In this document: positions 1 to 9,493 of the stretch, piece after piece | How the letters are laid out: the number at the start of each line of letters is the position of its first letter | Position numbering within the stretch: position 1 is the stretch's first letter | IMG/VR virus record: IMGVR_UViG_3300017958_003458 | Location: 1 to 21,934 of that record | Reading direction: 5' to 3' (one strand) | DNA length: 21,934 bases | Source of the DNA: a virus | Made by a program: the position numbers and the translations under genes | Notes under the pieces: generated by a model | The model's database searches: none | What the model saw: the letters and a program-made list of their open reading frames with translations, nothing else | What the model was told of the DNA's origin: nothing

Positions 1-3000
1 ATGCAATTGTGTGCTGCACTCAAGTGTGAATCTCTTGACGGAATGGTCGAAAAGCTAGAAGGCATGCAAGGTGCCTTAAATGATGCTGCTGATGCTGCTG
101 AAAAACCTAAAAATTCTTTAGAAACTGTCGGTGAAGCCGCCGGAGGTTTGTCTAAAAAGCTGGATGCTACAAAGGTTGCCGCTGTAGGTGCTGGTGTCGG
201 TTTGATATCCGGATTTAAGGGTGCTTTGGGAATGTTCAGCGCTGTAGGCAAAGGCATTACAGGGATCGTAGGCTCCTTAGGACAAATTGGAGCAACCATA
301 CTCAAGACACCATTTAAGATGATGTCAGGTCTGATTGGAATGGCACAGTCTGGAGGCGGTGGTCCTTCTCCTATTCGCGAAGAGCTAGAGGCTATTCGAG
401 GTGAGTTTGGTGACTTGGCAACAAATGAAGGTAAGGCAGTAGCGTCTTCATTGGGTCAGGTACAGTCTCAGATGGGTGATCTCGCCGGAACAGGCCTTAG
501 TGTCAGACAAGTGTACGGATCTGGTCCAGGTGGTGTTGCGGCTGCAATGAAAGACATACATGAGTTGGCAACTGCATTAGGACCTGCACTTAACGGTCTG
601 ACAGACGTTATTGCTAAGTCTGGTGTTGAGCTCTCAATGTATCGAAAAGGCTTAGGGCTTACAGCAGAACAACAAGCCTCAATGCTTAAGCAAGCTTCAA
701 TGGCTGGCAAAGATCCAGTCGGAGAAATGAATAAGTTTGCCTCCATGGCAATTAACATGGGTGAGCAGTTTGGTGTCAATGCAAAGGTTGTTGGTAAGTC
801 TATGGCTGAGATGTCAGCAGACGTTGCCAATTTCGGCCAATTAAGTGTCAAGGAATTGGGCAAGGCAGCAATCTTTGCCAATAAGTTAGGAATCGCCGCC
901 AAGGATCTTCAAGGCGTTATCAGTAAGTTTGATAATTTTGAAGATGCAGCTAAAGGCGCTGGAGAAATGGCGCAAGCATTCGGTATGAATGTTGATGCTA
1001 TGGAACTGATGAACGCTCAGAATCCAGCTGAGCGACTCTCAATGTTGCAAAAAGCTTTTAAAGAAACAGGTAAGTCTGTTGAAGATATGAGCCGACAAGA
1101 ATTAAAGATGTTGGCTAGTCAAGCAGGTCTATCAGAAGAAGCAGCCAAGCTTGCATTTAGTCAGAAAGGTATGGCATTAAGCTATGATGACATATCAAAA
1201 GGCGGTGACAAAGCAGAAAAGAAGCAGCTTTCTCAAGCTGAGGCAATGGATAAGCTGGCTACTTCTATCCAGAAGATGACACAAGGCGGTGGAGGCGGCG
1301 GATTTAAAGGTTTCTTTGATGCTTTCTTGCAAGGATTTGGCGACGGGATTAAAAAATCTAAAGAATTTCGCGCTGTAATGCGTAATATTCGAAAGTCACT
1401 TAAGGTTGTGTTCCGAGCAGGCAAGCAAATCGGCAAAATGTTTGTCAAGATGTTTCCAGGTGTCAAGCAATTCTTAAAAGGCTTACAAGGAATATTTGAT
1501 CCTAAGAAATTTAGTGGCTTGATGAATGATGTCAAGAAAATTTTTAAAGGATTCTTTACAGACTTGGGCAAAGATCCTGTTAAAGCCACAGAAAAATTTA
1601 TAGATAAAATTCAAGGCGCATTTAAAAAGTTCTTTGGAAAACAAGGAAGCGCCGGAAAAGACGTCATGGAAGGTGGTTCTAAGATCCTTAAAGCTGTGAA
1701 GGGGATCTTTAAAGCACTTTTAGGTATGGCAATCAAGGGCTTGACAAACCTTGTTAAGAATATCACACATGCGATTAAAAATCCAAAGCCGATCAAGACC
1801 GGTCTAGGCAAGCTTTTTAGTGATCTAGGAAAAGAATTTGGTAGTTTGTTTAAGGCACTTCTGCCGCCTCTAGGAAAAGCTCTCGCTGATTTGGGACAAA
1901 CACTATTTGATAAGTTCAAGCCAAAGCTTATCAAGGTAGGTAAGGTTGTTCTTACTGCTGCACTTACAAAAATGTTTTTAGTTGCAGCACTTTCAGCTGT
2001 CAAGGGCGCAGTTATGGGCAAGATTGGCTCAATTATTGCAGGCGCCTTTGGCAAAATGTTTGGGGGAGTCTCAAAAAATCCAAGTGCGCTTAAAGGTGCC
2101 TCGCAAATGGGCAAAGGAATGGCTAAAGGCGGCGGGATGGGCAAAGGCTTTTCTGGATTCATTAAAGGCTTCGCCGGAATGAAGATCGGCGACATTATTA
2201 AAGCAGCTCTAAAACTATCAATCCTCGCAGTTTCATTCATACCTGTCGTTAAGATATTTGCCTTTGCTGCTGTAGAAGCTTATAAAGCCATAAAGAAAGA
2301 AGATCCGTTAAAGGTTGCTGCCGGCATGATATCATTGGCAGTGACTGTTGGTGCCGCTGCAGTACTTTCTAAGGCTGGACAAAAAATTAGTGCAGGAGGA
2401 ATAGGAAAGGCTATTGTCGGTCTATTGGCTGGTGCTGCTATGTTAGGTGTTGGTGCAGTTGCATTTGGTAAGGCATTAAAAGTTGCAGCACCAGCATTTG
2501 ATGGTGTCGATTGGAAAAAGGTACCTGCTGCAATGATTGGTCTAGCAGTTTCAGCAGGTGCCGCAGTTTTATTAGCAAAAGCAGGTGAAAAAATCAATGC
2601 CGGATCTACAATTAAAGCTGGACTCGGACTTCTAGCTGGTGCCGCTTTCTTAGCAACTGCAGGTGTCGCGTTTGCTGCTGCCTTAGGCGTTGCCAATATC
2701 GCGATGGGCCTGGTCAATATGAAAGAAGCTGCTAAGAACATGGGAATGCTTGTTCTGGCAGTTGGAGCCACTGTCCTTCTTGGTGCAGCCAGCATTCTAA
2801 TGCAACCTCCAGTTATGATTCTGGCAGGCACAGGAGCCTTAGCAGGTGCTGCTTTCTTGGCTGTGGGCGGTGTTGCTTATGCAGCTGCTTTAGGTGTTGT
2901 CAACGTAGTAATGGGTAAGGTTGATATGAAGTCAGCTGCAGCTAATATGGGTCTTTTGGCAGCAGCAATTATTGCTACAGTTCCAATGGCAGTTGCTTCC

Positions 3001-5883
3001 GCACTGCTCCTTATTCCCGCCATGGTCGGCATGCCTGGTGCCATTGCAGGTGCAGGTTTTCTAATGACAGGAGCATGGGCATATGCAAACGCATTAAGTT
3101 ATCTTCAGGACAAGCTTGGAAAGATAAAGATGCTCGAAGCTGCAAAGAACATGGGACTTCTAGCAACAGCTCTAATTGCGACCATACCGATGGCATTGGC
3201 AGCTGCAGCTTTAACAGTTCCTGCAGTAATTGGCATGGTAGGAATTCTTCCAGCTTCAGGATTCTTGGCACTAACAGCTAAATTAATGGGTGGCGCGCTG
3301 GAAGACTTTGGGGCAATGAACATTAATGGACAAGCAGTAGTCAAGAACGCAAAAGCATTAAGTGCTGCCATGGGTGCTTTGGTGACCACTGCACTTACTG
3401 CTGTTCTTTTGGTTCCGTTTGCTGTACCATTTATTGGCGGCTGGCTTATGAAAAAAGGTATTGAGCTCATCGGTGACTTTATGAGTCTGATTGCTAACAA
3501 TATGGTTCAGCCGTTGGCAGCATTTGCAGCAATGCCGATACCAGCTTCAGCCGCCTTAGGAAAGAAGATCGACATTATTAATGCTGCTATTGATGGAGTT
3601 GCAAAAATTGGTGACGTTGCACTTGGTTTGGCAGCCATAGATACAGCTGCAGTTGAGGAAGGTGGAAATCAAGGCGGTACAATAAAAGCGGTAACTAAAT
3701 TTATGGATGTTCTAATAGGTGGCATCTCAGGTATGATTACATCCATTGGAACAGTTGCCAACTCAATACCTGAAGATCAAATTGGAGCAGTAGGCGCAAT
3801 TGCAAAGGTCATTGAAGGTCTAGGAAAACTAATTGGAGGAGTCGTACCACCGATTGCTGATCTAGCACAAACCATGATCGAATCATCAACAGAGGGTGGC
3901 GGTATATTCTCATCTGGTAAAGTAAATACAGCCAAATTTTCAACAATGATGTCTAGTGTCCAAGGAATGATGACATCTATTTTTGACACGATTAAAGCTA
4001 GTATCGGACCTATGATACAAGAAGTATTGAAAGTCGAGATACCAAAAGGAGAAGGTACTCAGCAAAGAATAGAGCTCATTGCAAAAGTTATTGATATCAT
4101 GTCCAAGTTTTTGGATCCTGCACAAGAAATACTAAAAATGACACAGGAGCAGGAAAAGAAGAAAGGGTGGTTTGATAAAATAGTAGATAAGATTAAGGGT
4201 CGAAAACCTCAAGACACCATGATGGGAACTTTAAGAAATCTGATGTCCAGCCTTGTTGATATGATTAAGACAAACTTACCTGAAATTGTGTCTGCAGTAA
4301 CTACAGCTGCAGACTCTGTTACAGGAGGTGGGGATATAAAATCAATTGAGCCAAAGATAAAACTAGTAGGATCTGCTATGGAAGTCATAAGTAAAATGAC
4401 TGCTCAGTTATTCAAGACTTTGGAATTCGTAAAAAGCAAAAAGACAGGAAAAATTGATTTTGGTGCTATAGAGTCTTTATTTGGTCCGAAAGATAAGCCT
4501 AGAGAAAGTGTGCTGTATCAAATTACATCATCTGTTGGTAGAAGTTTGTATTTTATTATTTCTGCTATTGTTAAATCTGTTGCAAAACTAGATGCAACAA
4601 AAGTTGAACCCGCAATCAAGCTCGTATCCGCAGCAATTGATTCTGTTTCTAAGTTTGCTGGTGCAATAATGGACACTATGAAGTTGGTATTGCCAAAAGG
4701 AGGAAGCCTTAAAAAGGTAGAATCGGCGCTTCCTACTGTTTTGAAAATGATAAAAAGCATATCAACAACCATGTCTAAATCTCTACATGCAGTAATTACA
4801 CCAATTTTAAAGACTGCTGCTAAGATCGGCGGTAAAGGATCTGATCAAACAAAAAAAGGAATGGAAATGATATCGACTGCTTTGAGTGCAGTTGGTGAAT
4901 TTGCAGGAGCATTAAAAGATGTCATGAGCCTGGTGCCTGCTGACACCAAATCGATCGATCCATTTAGACTATTAAATGTAATGACGACTGTAAGTTCAGT
5001 ATCTTCTTCAATAAAGACTGAACTACCGGGTCTTATTAAGGCACTTATGGCATCTGTTGAAGAAGTTAAAAAGGCAAAGATTCGAACTTCAGACGTCAAT
5101 AAGGTCTCTAAGCTCCTAGAAGGTGTAGGTGTATTTGCATCTGCAATGAAAGACATTATGGGAATTCTGCCTCCTCTCAAAAAAGGAGAAAGCAAAACCA
5201 TGTCAGAAAGACTATCTGTGATTGGTGAAGTAGCCAATGCAGCTCAGGAAGGTATAAAGACTGTAATTAACGGAATGTCAAAGCTTGTCGAAAATATTCA
5301 GAAAACAAAAGTTACACATTCCGGAATTAATAAGCTAAATAAGTTCTTCAAAGGCATGGCTGGATTTGCTGAAGGACTTTCAGCTTTGCAAGGTTTAAAA
5401 TCAGCCGATCAAAGCGTCAAGCAGGTAATAGATTCAATTGCTGAAGCCCTAGGCACCAAAGACGCCGGAACCGGTATACACAAAATGATCGATTCTTTAG
5501 GAAACATGGATACAAAACTCTTAGGAAAAGCATCTACTAATATGTCTAAGTTTTCTAGAATGATGACAAAGAGTGTAGGTCCAGCATTTAACGTTCTAGA
5601 AGAAATGGATGGAATGACTGCTGATAAAATTGTGACAATTAATCAATCAATAGAAGAGCTTAAGAATACTCTTACGGCTATAAATGACATTGAAATGTCT
5701 ACAGTTATAGAATTGGCGAAAGTGTTGGCAAATCCATCTAGTAGACCTCTTAAGATGCAAGTAGAGCAACCGAAGCCTTTTGTGATTAACGCAAACTTTA
5801 CGCTAAATATTGATTCTAAGAAGATGGCACAAACTATTGCTGCTACGGGTGAAGTTGCAGCATCAAGTGACGGAACCAAGTAA
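1..5883 (+). CDS. Tail tape-measure protein (5' end may be cut by the window)
   Basis: At least 1960 residues. It is probably the tape-measure protein that sets tail length and helps DNA cross the host envelope; this is inferred from size, composition and position before baseplate genes. The layout is: a Gly/Ala-rich helical N-terminus; a soluble domain at about residues 125-420 (the stretch around AEMSADVANFGQLS resembles phage tape-measure domains); a Lys/Phe-rich amphipathic region at about 434-600; a strongly hydrophobic tandem-repeat region at about 771-1144; and an Ala/Lys/Met-rich repeat region at about 1350-1800. The first base of the window is the A of an ATG, so the true start may lie upstream and no ribosome site can be checked. 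At the usual rough figure of 0.15 nm per residue, the tail would be about 290 nm or longer. The stop overlaps the next start as TAATG. Confidence 0.85.
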   Translation: MQLCAALKCESLDGMVEKLEGMQGALNDAADAAEKPKNSLETVGEAAGGLSKKLDATKVAAVGAGVGLISGFKGALGMFSAVGKGITGIVGSLGQIGATILKTPFKMMSGLIGMAQSGGGGPSPIREELEAIRGEFGDLATNEGKAVASSLGQVQSQMGDLAGTGLSVRQVYGSGPGGVAAAMKDIHELATALGPALNGLTDVIAKSGVELSMYRKGLGLTAEQQASMLKQASMAGKDPVGEMNKFASMAINMGEQFGVNAKVVGKSMAEMSADVANFGQLSVKELGKAAIFANKLGIAAKDLQGVISKFDNFEDAAKGAGEMAQAFGMNVDAMELMNAQNPAERLSMLQKAFKETGKSVEDMSRQELKMLASQAGLSEEAAKLAFSQKGMALSYDDISKGGDKAEKKQLSQAEAMDKLATSIQKMTQGGGGGGFKGFFDAFLQGFGDGIKKSKEFRAVMRNIRKSLKVVFRAGKQIGKMFVKMFPGVKQFLKGLQGIFDPKKFSGLMNDVKKIFKGFFTDLGKDPVKATEKFIDKIQGAFKKFFGKQGSAGKDVMEGGSKILKAVKGIFKALLGMAIKGLTNLVKNITHAIKNPKPIKTGLGKLFSDLGKEFGSLFKALLPPLGKALADLGQTLFDKFKPKLIKVGKVVLTAALTKMFLVAALSAVKGAVMGKIGSIIAGAFGKMFGGVSKNPSALKGASQMGKGMAKGGGMGKGFSGFIKGFAGMKIGDIIKAALKLSILAVSFIPVVKIFAFAAVEAYKAIKKEDPLKVAAGMISLAVTVGAAAVLSKAGQKISAGGIGKAIVGLLAGAAMLGVGAVAFGKALKVAAPAFDGVDWKKVPAAMIGLAVSAGAAVLLAKAGEKINAGSTIKAGLGLLAGAAFLATAGVAFAAALGVANIAMGLVNMKEAAKNMGMLVLAVGATVLLGAASILMQPPVMILAGTGALAGAAFLAVGGVAYAAALGVVNVVMGKVDMKSAAANMGLLAAAIIATVPMAVASALLLIPAMVGMPGAIAGAGFLMTGAWAYANALSYLQDKLGKIKMLEAAKNMGLLATALIATIPMALAAAALTVPAVIGMVGILPASGFLALTAKLMGGALEDFGAMNINGQAVVKNAKALSAAMGALVTTALTAVLLVPFAVPFIGGWLMKKGIELIGDFMSLIANNMVQPLAAFAAMPIPASAALGKKIDIINAAIDGVAKIGDVALGLAAIDTAAVEEGGNQGGTIKAVTKFMDVLIGGISGMITSIGTVANSIPEDQIGAVGAIAKVIEGLGKLIGGVVPPIADLAQTMIESSTEGGGIFSSGKVNTAKFSTMMSSVQGMMTSIFDTIKASIGPMIQEVLKVEIPKGEGTQQRIELIAKVIDIMSKFLDPAQEILKMTQEQEKKKGWFDKIVDKIKGRKPQDTMMGTLRNLMSSLVDMIKTNLPEIVSAVTTAADSVTGGGDIKSIEPKIKLVGSAMEVISKMTAQLFKTLEFVKSKKTGKIDFGAIESLFGPKDKPRESVLYQITSSVGRSLYFIISAIVKSVAKLDATKVEPAIKLVSAAIDSVSKFAGAIMDTMKLVLPKGGSLKKVESALPTVLKMIKSISTTMSKSLHAVITPILKTAAKIGGKGSDQTKKGMEMISTALSAVGEFAGALKDVMSLVPADTKSIDPFRLLNVMTTVSSVSSSIKTELPGLIKALMASVEEVKKAKIRTSDVNKVSKLLEGVGVFASAMKDIMGILPPLKKGESKTMSERLSVIGEVANAAQEGIKTVINGMSKLVENIQKTKVTHSGINKLNKFFKGMAGFAEGLSALQGLKSADQSVKQVIDSIAEALGTKDAGTGIHKMIDSLGNMDTKLLGKASTNMSKFSRMMTKSVGPAFNVLEEMDGMTADKIVTINQSIEELKNTLTAINDIEMSTVIELAKVLANPSSRPLKMQVEQPKPFVINANFTLNIDSKKMAQTIAATGEVAASSDGTK
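2311..3430 (+). repeat. Hydrophobic tandem repeat inside the tape measure, period about 69 residues
   Basis: About five diverged copies lie in tandem. Each has an Ala-rich opening followed by long Ala/Leu/Val/Ile stretches and a GAGFL or GAAFLA-type motif. Copy openings include KVAAGMISLA (2311), KVPAAMIGLA (about 2518), KEAAKNMGML (2722), KSAAANMGLL (2929) and LEAAKNMGLL (3133). Successive spacings are about 207, 204, 207 and 204 bases. A fifth, more diverged unit (KALSAAMGAL) follows near 3352. The region has the hydrophobicity of several membrane-spanning segments, which is common in tape measures that insert into the host inner membrane. Confidence 0.75.
4050..5420 (+). repeat. C-terminal tandem repeats of the tape measure, 77-96 residues each
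   Basis: Six diverged copies share a pattern of a helix ending in SKF or GVF, then an Ala-rich stretch, then a Leu/Met motif often followed by Pro. Anchor positions are SKFLDPAQEILKM (Phe at 4108), SKMTAQLFKTLEF (Met at 4396), FAGAIMDTMKLVLP (4654), FAGALKDVMSLVP (4900), FASAMKDIMGILPP (5134) and FAEGLSALQGL (5365). Spacings are 288, 258, 246, 234 and 231 bases, shrinking toward the C-terminus. A repeated helical bundle packed along the tail is plausible, but this is inference. Confidence 0.65.
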
Positions 5884-6119
5884 TGAGCAAAGACAATAAA
5901 AATAAATACGAAGGCGAAACCTTTCAGAGGGTTATAAAAGAAACCATGGTTGCTAACAGTGTTCCCAACATGATGTCTAAGCTTATTGAAGACTTTGATG
6001 AAAAACATCGTCAACAAACACTTGACAAAGTCAAAGGGTTATCAAGCGTAGTCGACCGGTTAAAATACTTATTAGAAAAAGTAAAAGAGGAGACAGTCGA
6101 TGACAAAGAAGACGAGTGA
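5883..6119 (+). CDS. Small helical tail-associated protein, unidentified
   Basis: This is a 78-residue charged protein, rich in Lys, Glu and Asp, predicted by eye to be almost wholly helical. The C-terminal half (LSSVVDRLKYLLEKVKEE) has heptad-like hydrophobic spacing compatible with a short coiled coil. It starts one base inside the tape-measure stop (TAATG) and its own end overlaps the next gene by 20 bases, so translation is probably coupled on both sides. Its place between the tape measure and a baseplate-type gene suggests a structural or assembly role, such as a chaperone or small baseplate subunit. I do not recognise the family. Confidence 0.7.
   Translation: MSKDNKNKYEGETFQRVIKETMVANSVPNMMSKLIEDFDEKHRQQTLDKVKGLSSVVDRLKYLLEKVKEETVDDKEDE
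6086..6092 (+). promoter_or_regulatory. Ribosome binding site for the 1125-residue structural gene
   Basis: AGAGGAG lies 7 bases before the ATG at 6100, inside the 3' end of the preceding gene. It supports this start even though the start overlaps the upstream reading frame by 20 bases. Confidence 0.6.
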
Positions 6120-9100
6120 TACTCAATCTGATATCAAGGAAACTCCTCAAAAGCTTTATAATCCTAGATATGAGTCGACAGGTGATGATATTACAGGCAA
6201 TGTTGTCATTGGAAATCACGACATATCAAAAACTTCCAAAGCTACATTAGGTGACTTTTTATCTCGCGTCACAAAAGGAGAAGCTGGTTCAGCTAAGAAG
6301 CCAAATGCATTCGCAGTAGATCCGGATCTTGTTGATATGAGACTGACCGATCCGTCTACAGGATTGCCGGCAAATCAGACAAATCCTCAAAAAGGAAAAG
6401 GGGACTCTAAAAAGCTAAAGACAGCAGGCACGACTCTAGGCAGTTTTATAGATACAGTTGACGACGATGCAAAAGCAAAGTTTGACAACCTTAGTACTGG
6501 AGATTTTAACAATGCAGAAGGTATTGCATCTTTAGCAAACAAAGACGATAAAAACAGTCAAAAATTTGGTCATACTGTTTATTCTGACATTGAGCCTGTC
6601 CAACCAACAGGTACAAACTTAGGTGCACCTCCGACTTATGCCCCGGCAGGATCTGAAGTTCAAAAAAAGATATCAGCTGTTTTGACTTCGAATCGTTTTA
6701 ATCCATCACCTCAAACACCGTTTATGCAGGATAATTCTGCTTTAAGCCTTGGATACACTAAACAAACGGAGTTAGGTAAATACACACAGAATCAACCAAC
6801 TGTAAAGATTGATGATATATCAAAAGTCGGCCACCAAATGGTTGTCGCAGGAACAGGACACGATGCTGATCTTGAAAGTATGCTGGTTGCAGGAGTCCTT
6901 CCGACTCTAGAGCAAATCACCGGCCTTAAGATGGTTGACACACAGGGGTTAAGACCACGATCAATGCCGGCAGCTTCATCTGTTGCTGAAGATAAAGGTG
7001 AGCTGGTAAAAGGTGAGAGCGACAATAAGAGTTATGGTCATTTACATTCACCGATTGAACCTTACGCAGAAGCATTGCCAGTTGGATCATTTATTAATAC
7101 TGTTGCAGGAATTGTAGCACTTAGCCTGGCAACTGTTGTTATAAGTCAACTGATTGATTTACTTAAACCGTCAGATTCAGGTACACCTAGAACTCCTGTC
7201 AACCCAGACAAGCCACATACTTTGCAAAAAGGTAAGCATATGACCAAAGGTCAAAAGACCGGGGATATGATCTGGACAATGCTGGGTGTGCCGGCTGTTC
7301 AATTTGATTTTTCTGAATGTGTTTACCTGGGTATTTTATCTTTCTACGGCATTAAAGAACTTCCTTCTGGCGGTGATCTAGACTTAAACAGTCTTTTAGA
7401 AAGTGCACAGACAGTTGCGGGCTCACCGGGTTACTATGGTGCTATAACAAGATCTGTTATTAGAGATGTTGATCAAATTGTTCAAGCGACCTCTAATATT
7501 CCTTTTGGACCAGATGCTTTATTACAAATTTTTAACATTGTTGAGGCTTTAACATCATCTGCAACATGGAAATTCTTGATGCAGATGGCAAAGCTAGGAA
7601 ACCAGATACGATCTGGAATTGACGGCCTCAAGTCTTTAGGAAATCCTCAAGATGTAGATGGAATGCTGGAATCTCCAAATACGCGAATTTCCAAGAGTAG
7701 AGCAAAACCAGTTCCTGGAGGTGCAAAATATCCTGGGTCAAAGCTTGAGAGTCGTCTCGCATGGAGACATAGTGCTTCTCCATCTAGATATATTTTACCA
7801 GATAGCTTTAAAAACGCTTTAATATCTGCCAAAAGAGGTAAATCCAGTAGTTCACTTTCCGAACTTTATTTTGCCAACGGAGGCAAACCGGCAAAAGAAG
7901 ATATTGACGGCGGAGGAAATTTAAATAGTTTCAACAAGAGCCTAACATCGGGAGACACACCAGGCAGACTGTCTAATGAGTACGTTGAGTTTATAGAAAA
8001 TGCTTTAGAGGCTGAGTATATGCCTTTTTATTTTCATGACTTGAGAACAAATGAGATCATATCATTTCACGCATTTCTAGGTGCGTATTCTGACGGGTTT
8101 AGTACGGATTATACGTCAACTTCTGGATACGGAAGATCTGACGATGTCAAGATTTATAATAAAACAACCAGATCAATTAGCTTTGACTTTACGGTTGCAG
8201 CTACATCAGAAGCAGACCTGGATGTTATGTACTGGAATATTAATAAAATAGTGTCAATGTGCTATCCTCAATGGTCTCGAGGACGTCAAATGATTAACGG
8301 TGACGATGACAAGTTTATTCAGCCGTTCTCTCAAATACCAACAGCAAGCCCTATGATACGTGTTCGCTTAGGTGACATGCTTAAGTCCAACTATTCTAAG
8401 TTTGGCTTACAGAGGCTTTTTGGTCTAGGAAATTCTGATACAGAGTTTAATATTGACAAGAAGACTGACACAGACGCAGCAGCAAAGAAACAACAACTAG
8501 AAGCTCAGAAAAAAGCTCAAGAAGAAGCTATAGAAATATTCAATATGAAGCAAATGTCAGTTGCCGGACTTGTTCAGGCGGGTTCTAACTTAGATGATTT
8601 AGGATATGCTGAAGGTGATCTTGTTCTTTTAAACTCTAACCCTACGAAATATTGGCCAAGAACAGCTGATGGAAAAATGGGTTCTGAGCAAAGCCCAGAG
8701 GTTGGCCCTGAAGCGATCGAAGGAAGACTTCACCAATATTCGCAAAATGTTGAAGTTGAAGTAATTAAAAGAGTTCCTGCTCCTAATAACGAGCCAACTG
8801 GGTTTGGAGCAGCTGCTGCTGCTTTATTGGGAGATGATCCACCTGCTTGGGACGGCAAAGGAATGATGACTTACCTGGTCAAAATAAAAGAGGGATCACC
8901 TGCACACATGTCCTTAGGTAATATCAAATCTGAGTACTTGCACCACAGAGCAGAACATGGTGAAATTGTGGGTCTTTCCGAAAAAGGAAAGCAAAAAATT
9001 ATTGATGAGCTAGCTGCCAAGCATATGAAAGGTGATCCACCCTCTCAGGAAGGTGAAGAAAGATTTAGAAACTTTTTTGACCCTGATAAAAACTTTATTG

Positions 9101-9477
9101 TTCGATCATTTGAAAGCACAAGAGGTAGAGGCTTGGCCGGTTTTATTACAGGGCTAACATTTGACTGGGCAGAGTCTACGTGGGAAATCACAAAAGGACG
9201 TAGAGCACCAAAAATGGTAAAGCTTTCAGTATCCTTCGCACCGGTACATGATCTTCATATGGGTCTTGATCATCACGGAATGATGACATCTGTTCCATTC
9301 AATGTAGGAAAATTCTCCGGCATTGTTGGAGGTGATCCATATCTTGATGATCAACTTCTTGTATCAGAAAACCATCCTTCTAGTGAAATTGCTGCAAAAG
9401 CAGAAGGCAAATCATTAGAAAAAGGCAGCGGCAAAAAGAATAAAGCAGTTGAAGCAGCTAAGAAAGCAAAGCCTTAA
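6100..9477 (+). CDS. Large baseplate/tail structural protein
   Basis: 1125 residues. The first 320 or so are polar, rich in Gly, Ser, Asp, Lys and Pro, and probably disordered. A single strongly hydrophobic segment at about residues 331-355 is followed by a Pro/Lys-rich turn. A folded region at about 640-785 contains ISFDFTVAATSEADLDVMYW (MYW at 710-712) and a later MIRVRLGDML. A second conserved-looking block at about 1002-1055 contains RSFESTRGRGLAGFI and RAPKMVKLSVSFAPVHD. These blocks recall baseplate proteins of marine T4-related phages, from memory of the family rather than a search. Its position between the tape measure and the LysM and hub genes fits a baseplate or tail-completion part, comparable in place to the gpU/gp43 genes of P2 and Mu. 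The C-terminal tail is Lys/Ala-rich. It is much longer than usual equivalents. Confidence 0.65.
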   Translation: MTKKTSDTQSDIKETPQKLYNPRYESTGDDITGNVVIGNHDISKTSKATLGDFLSRVTKGEAGSAKKPNAFAVDPDLVDMRLTDPSTGLPANQTNPQKGKGDSKKLKTAGTTLGSFIDTVDDDAKAKFDNLSTGDFNNAEGIASLANKDDKNSQKFGHTVYSDIEPVQPTGTNLGAPPTYAPAGSEVQKKISAVLTSNRFNPSPQTPFMQDNSALSLGYTKQTELGKYTQNQPTVKIDDISKVGHQMVVAGTGHDADLESMLVAGVLPTLEQITGLKMVDTQGLRPRSMPAASSVAEDKGELVKGESDNKSYGHLHSPIEPYAEALPVGSFINTVAGIVALSLATVVISQLIDLLKPSDSGTPRTPVNPDKPHTLQKGKHMTKGQKTGDMIWTMLGVPAVQFDFSECVYLGILSFYGIKELPSGGDLDLNSLLESAQTVAGSPGYYGAITRSVIRDVDQIVQATSNIPFGPDALLQIFNIVEALTSSATWKFLMQMAKLGNQIRSGIDGLKSLGNPQDVDGMLESPNTRISKSRAKPVPGGAKYPGSKLESRLAWRHSASPSRYILPDSFKNALISAKRGKSSSSLSELYFANGGKPAKEDIDGGGNLNSFNKSLTSGDTPGRLSNEYVEFIENALEAEYMPFYFHDLRTNEIISFHAFLGAYSDGFSTDYTSTSGYGRSDDVKIYNKTTRSISFDFTVAATSEADLDVMYWNINKIVSMCYPQWSRGRQMINGDDDKFIQPFSQIPTASPMIRVRLGDMLKSNYSKFGLQRLFGLGNSDTEFNIDKKTDTDAAAKKQQLEAQKKAQEEAIEIFNMKQMSVAGLVQAGSNLDDLGYAEGDLVLLNSNPTKYWPRTADGKMGSEQSPEVGPEAIEGRLHQYSQNVEVEVIKRVPAPNNEPTGFGAAAAALLGDDPPAWDGKGMMTYLVKIKEGSPAHMSLGNIKSEYLHHRAEHGEIVGLSEKGKQKIIDELAAKHMKGDPPSQEGEERFRNFFDPDKNFIVRSFESTRGRGLAGFITGLTFDWAESTWEITKGRRAPKMVKLSVSFAPVHDLHMGLDHHGMMTSVPFNVGKFSGIVGGDPYLDDQLLVSENHPSSEIAAKAEGKSLEKGSGKKNKAVEAAKKAKP

Positions 9478-9493
9478 ATAAAAGAGAGCAGAC

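Noticed and set aside
1611-2240. Long open frame on the - strand opposite the tape measure (also at 468-902, 2280-2831 and 3105-3500)
   Set aside because: These are antisense shadows of an Ala/Lys-rich coding region. Their products are Pro/Ala-rich with no family resemblance, and the + strand frame is continuous and clearly coding.
3075-3281. Short + strand frames inside larger genes (also 1982-2182, 12716-12898 and 16664-16855)
   Set aside because: They are internal to well-supported genes in another frame, with no ribosome site and low-complexity products.
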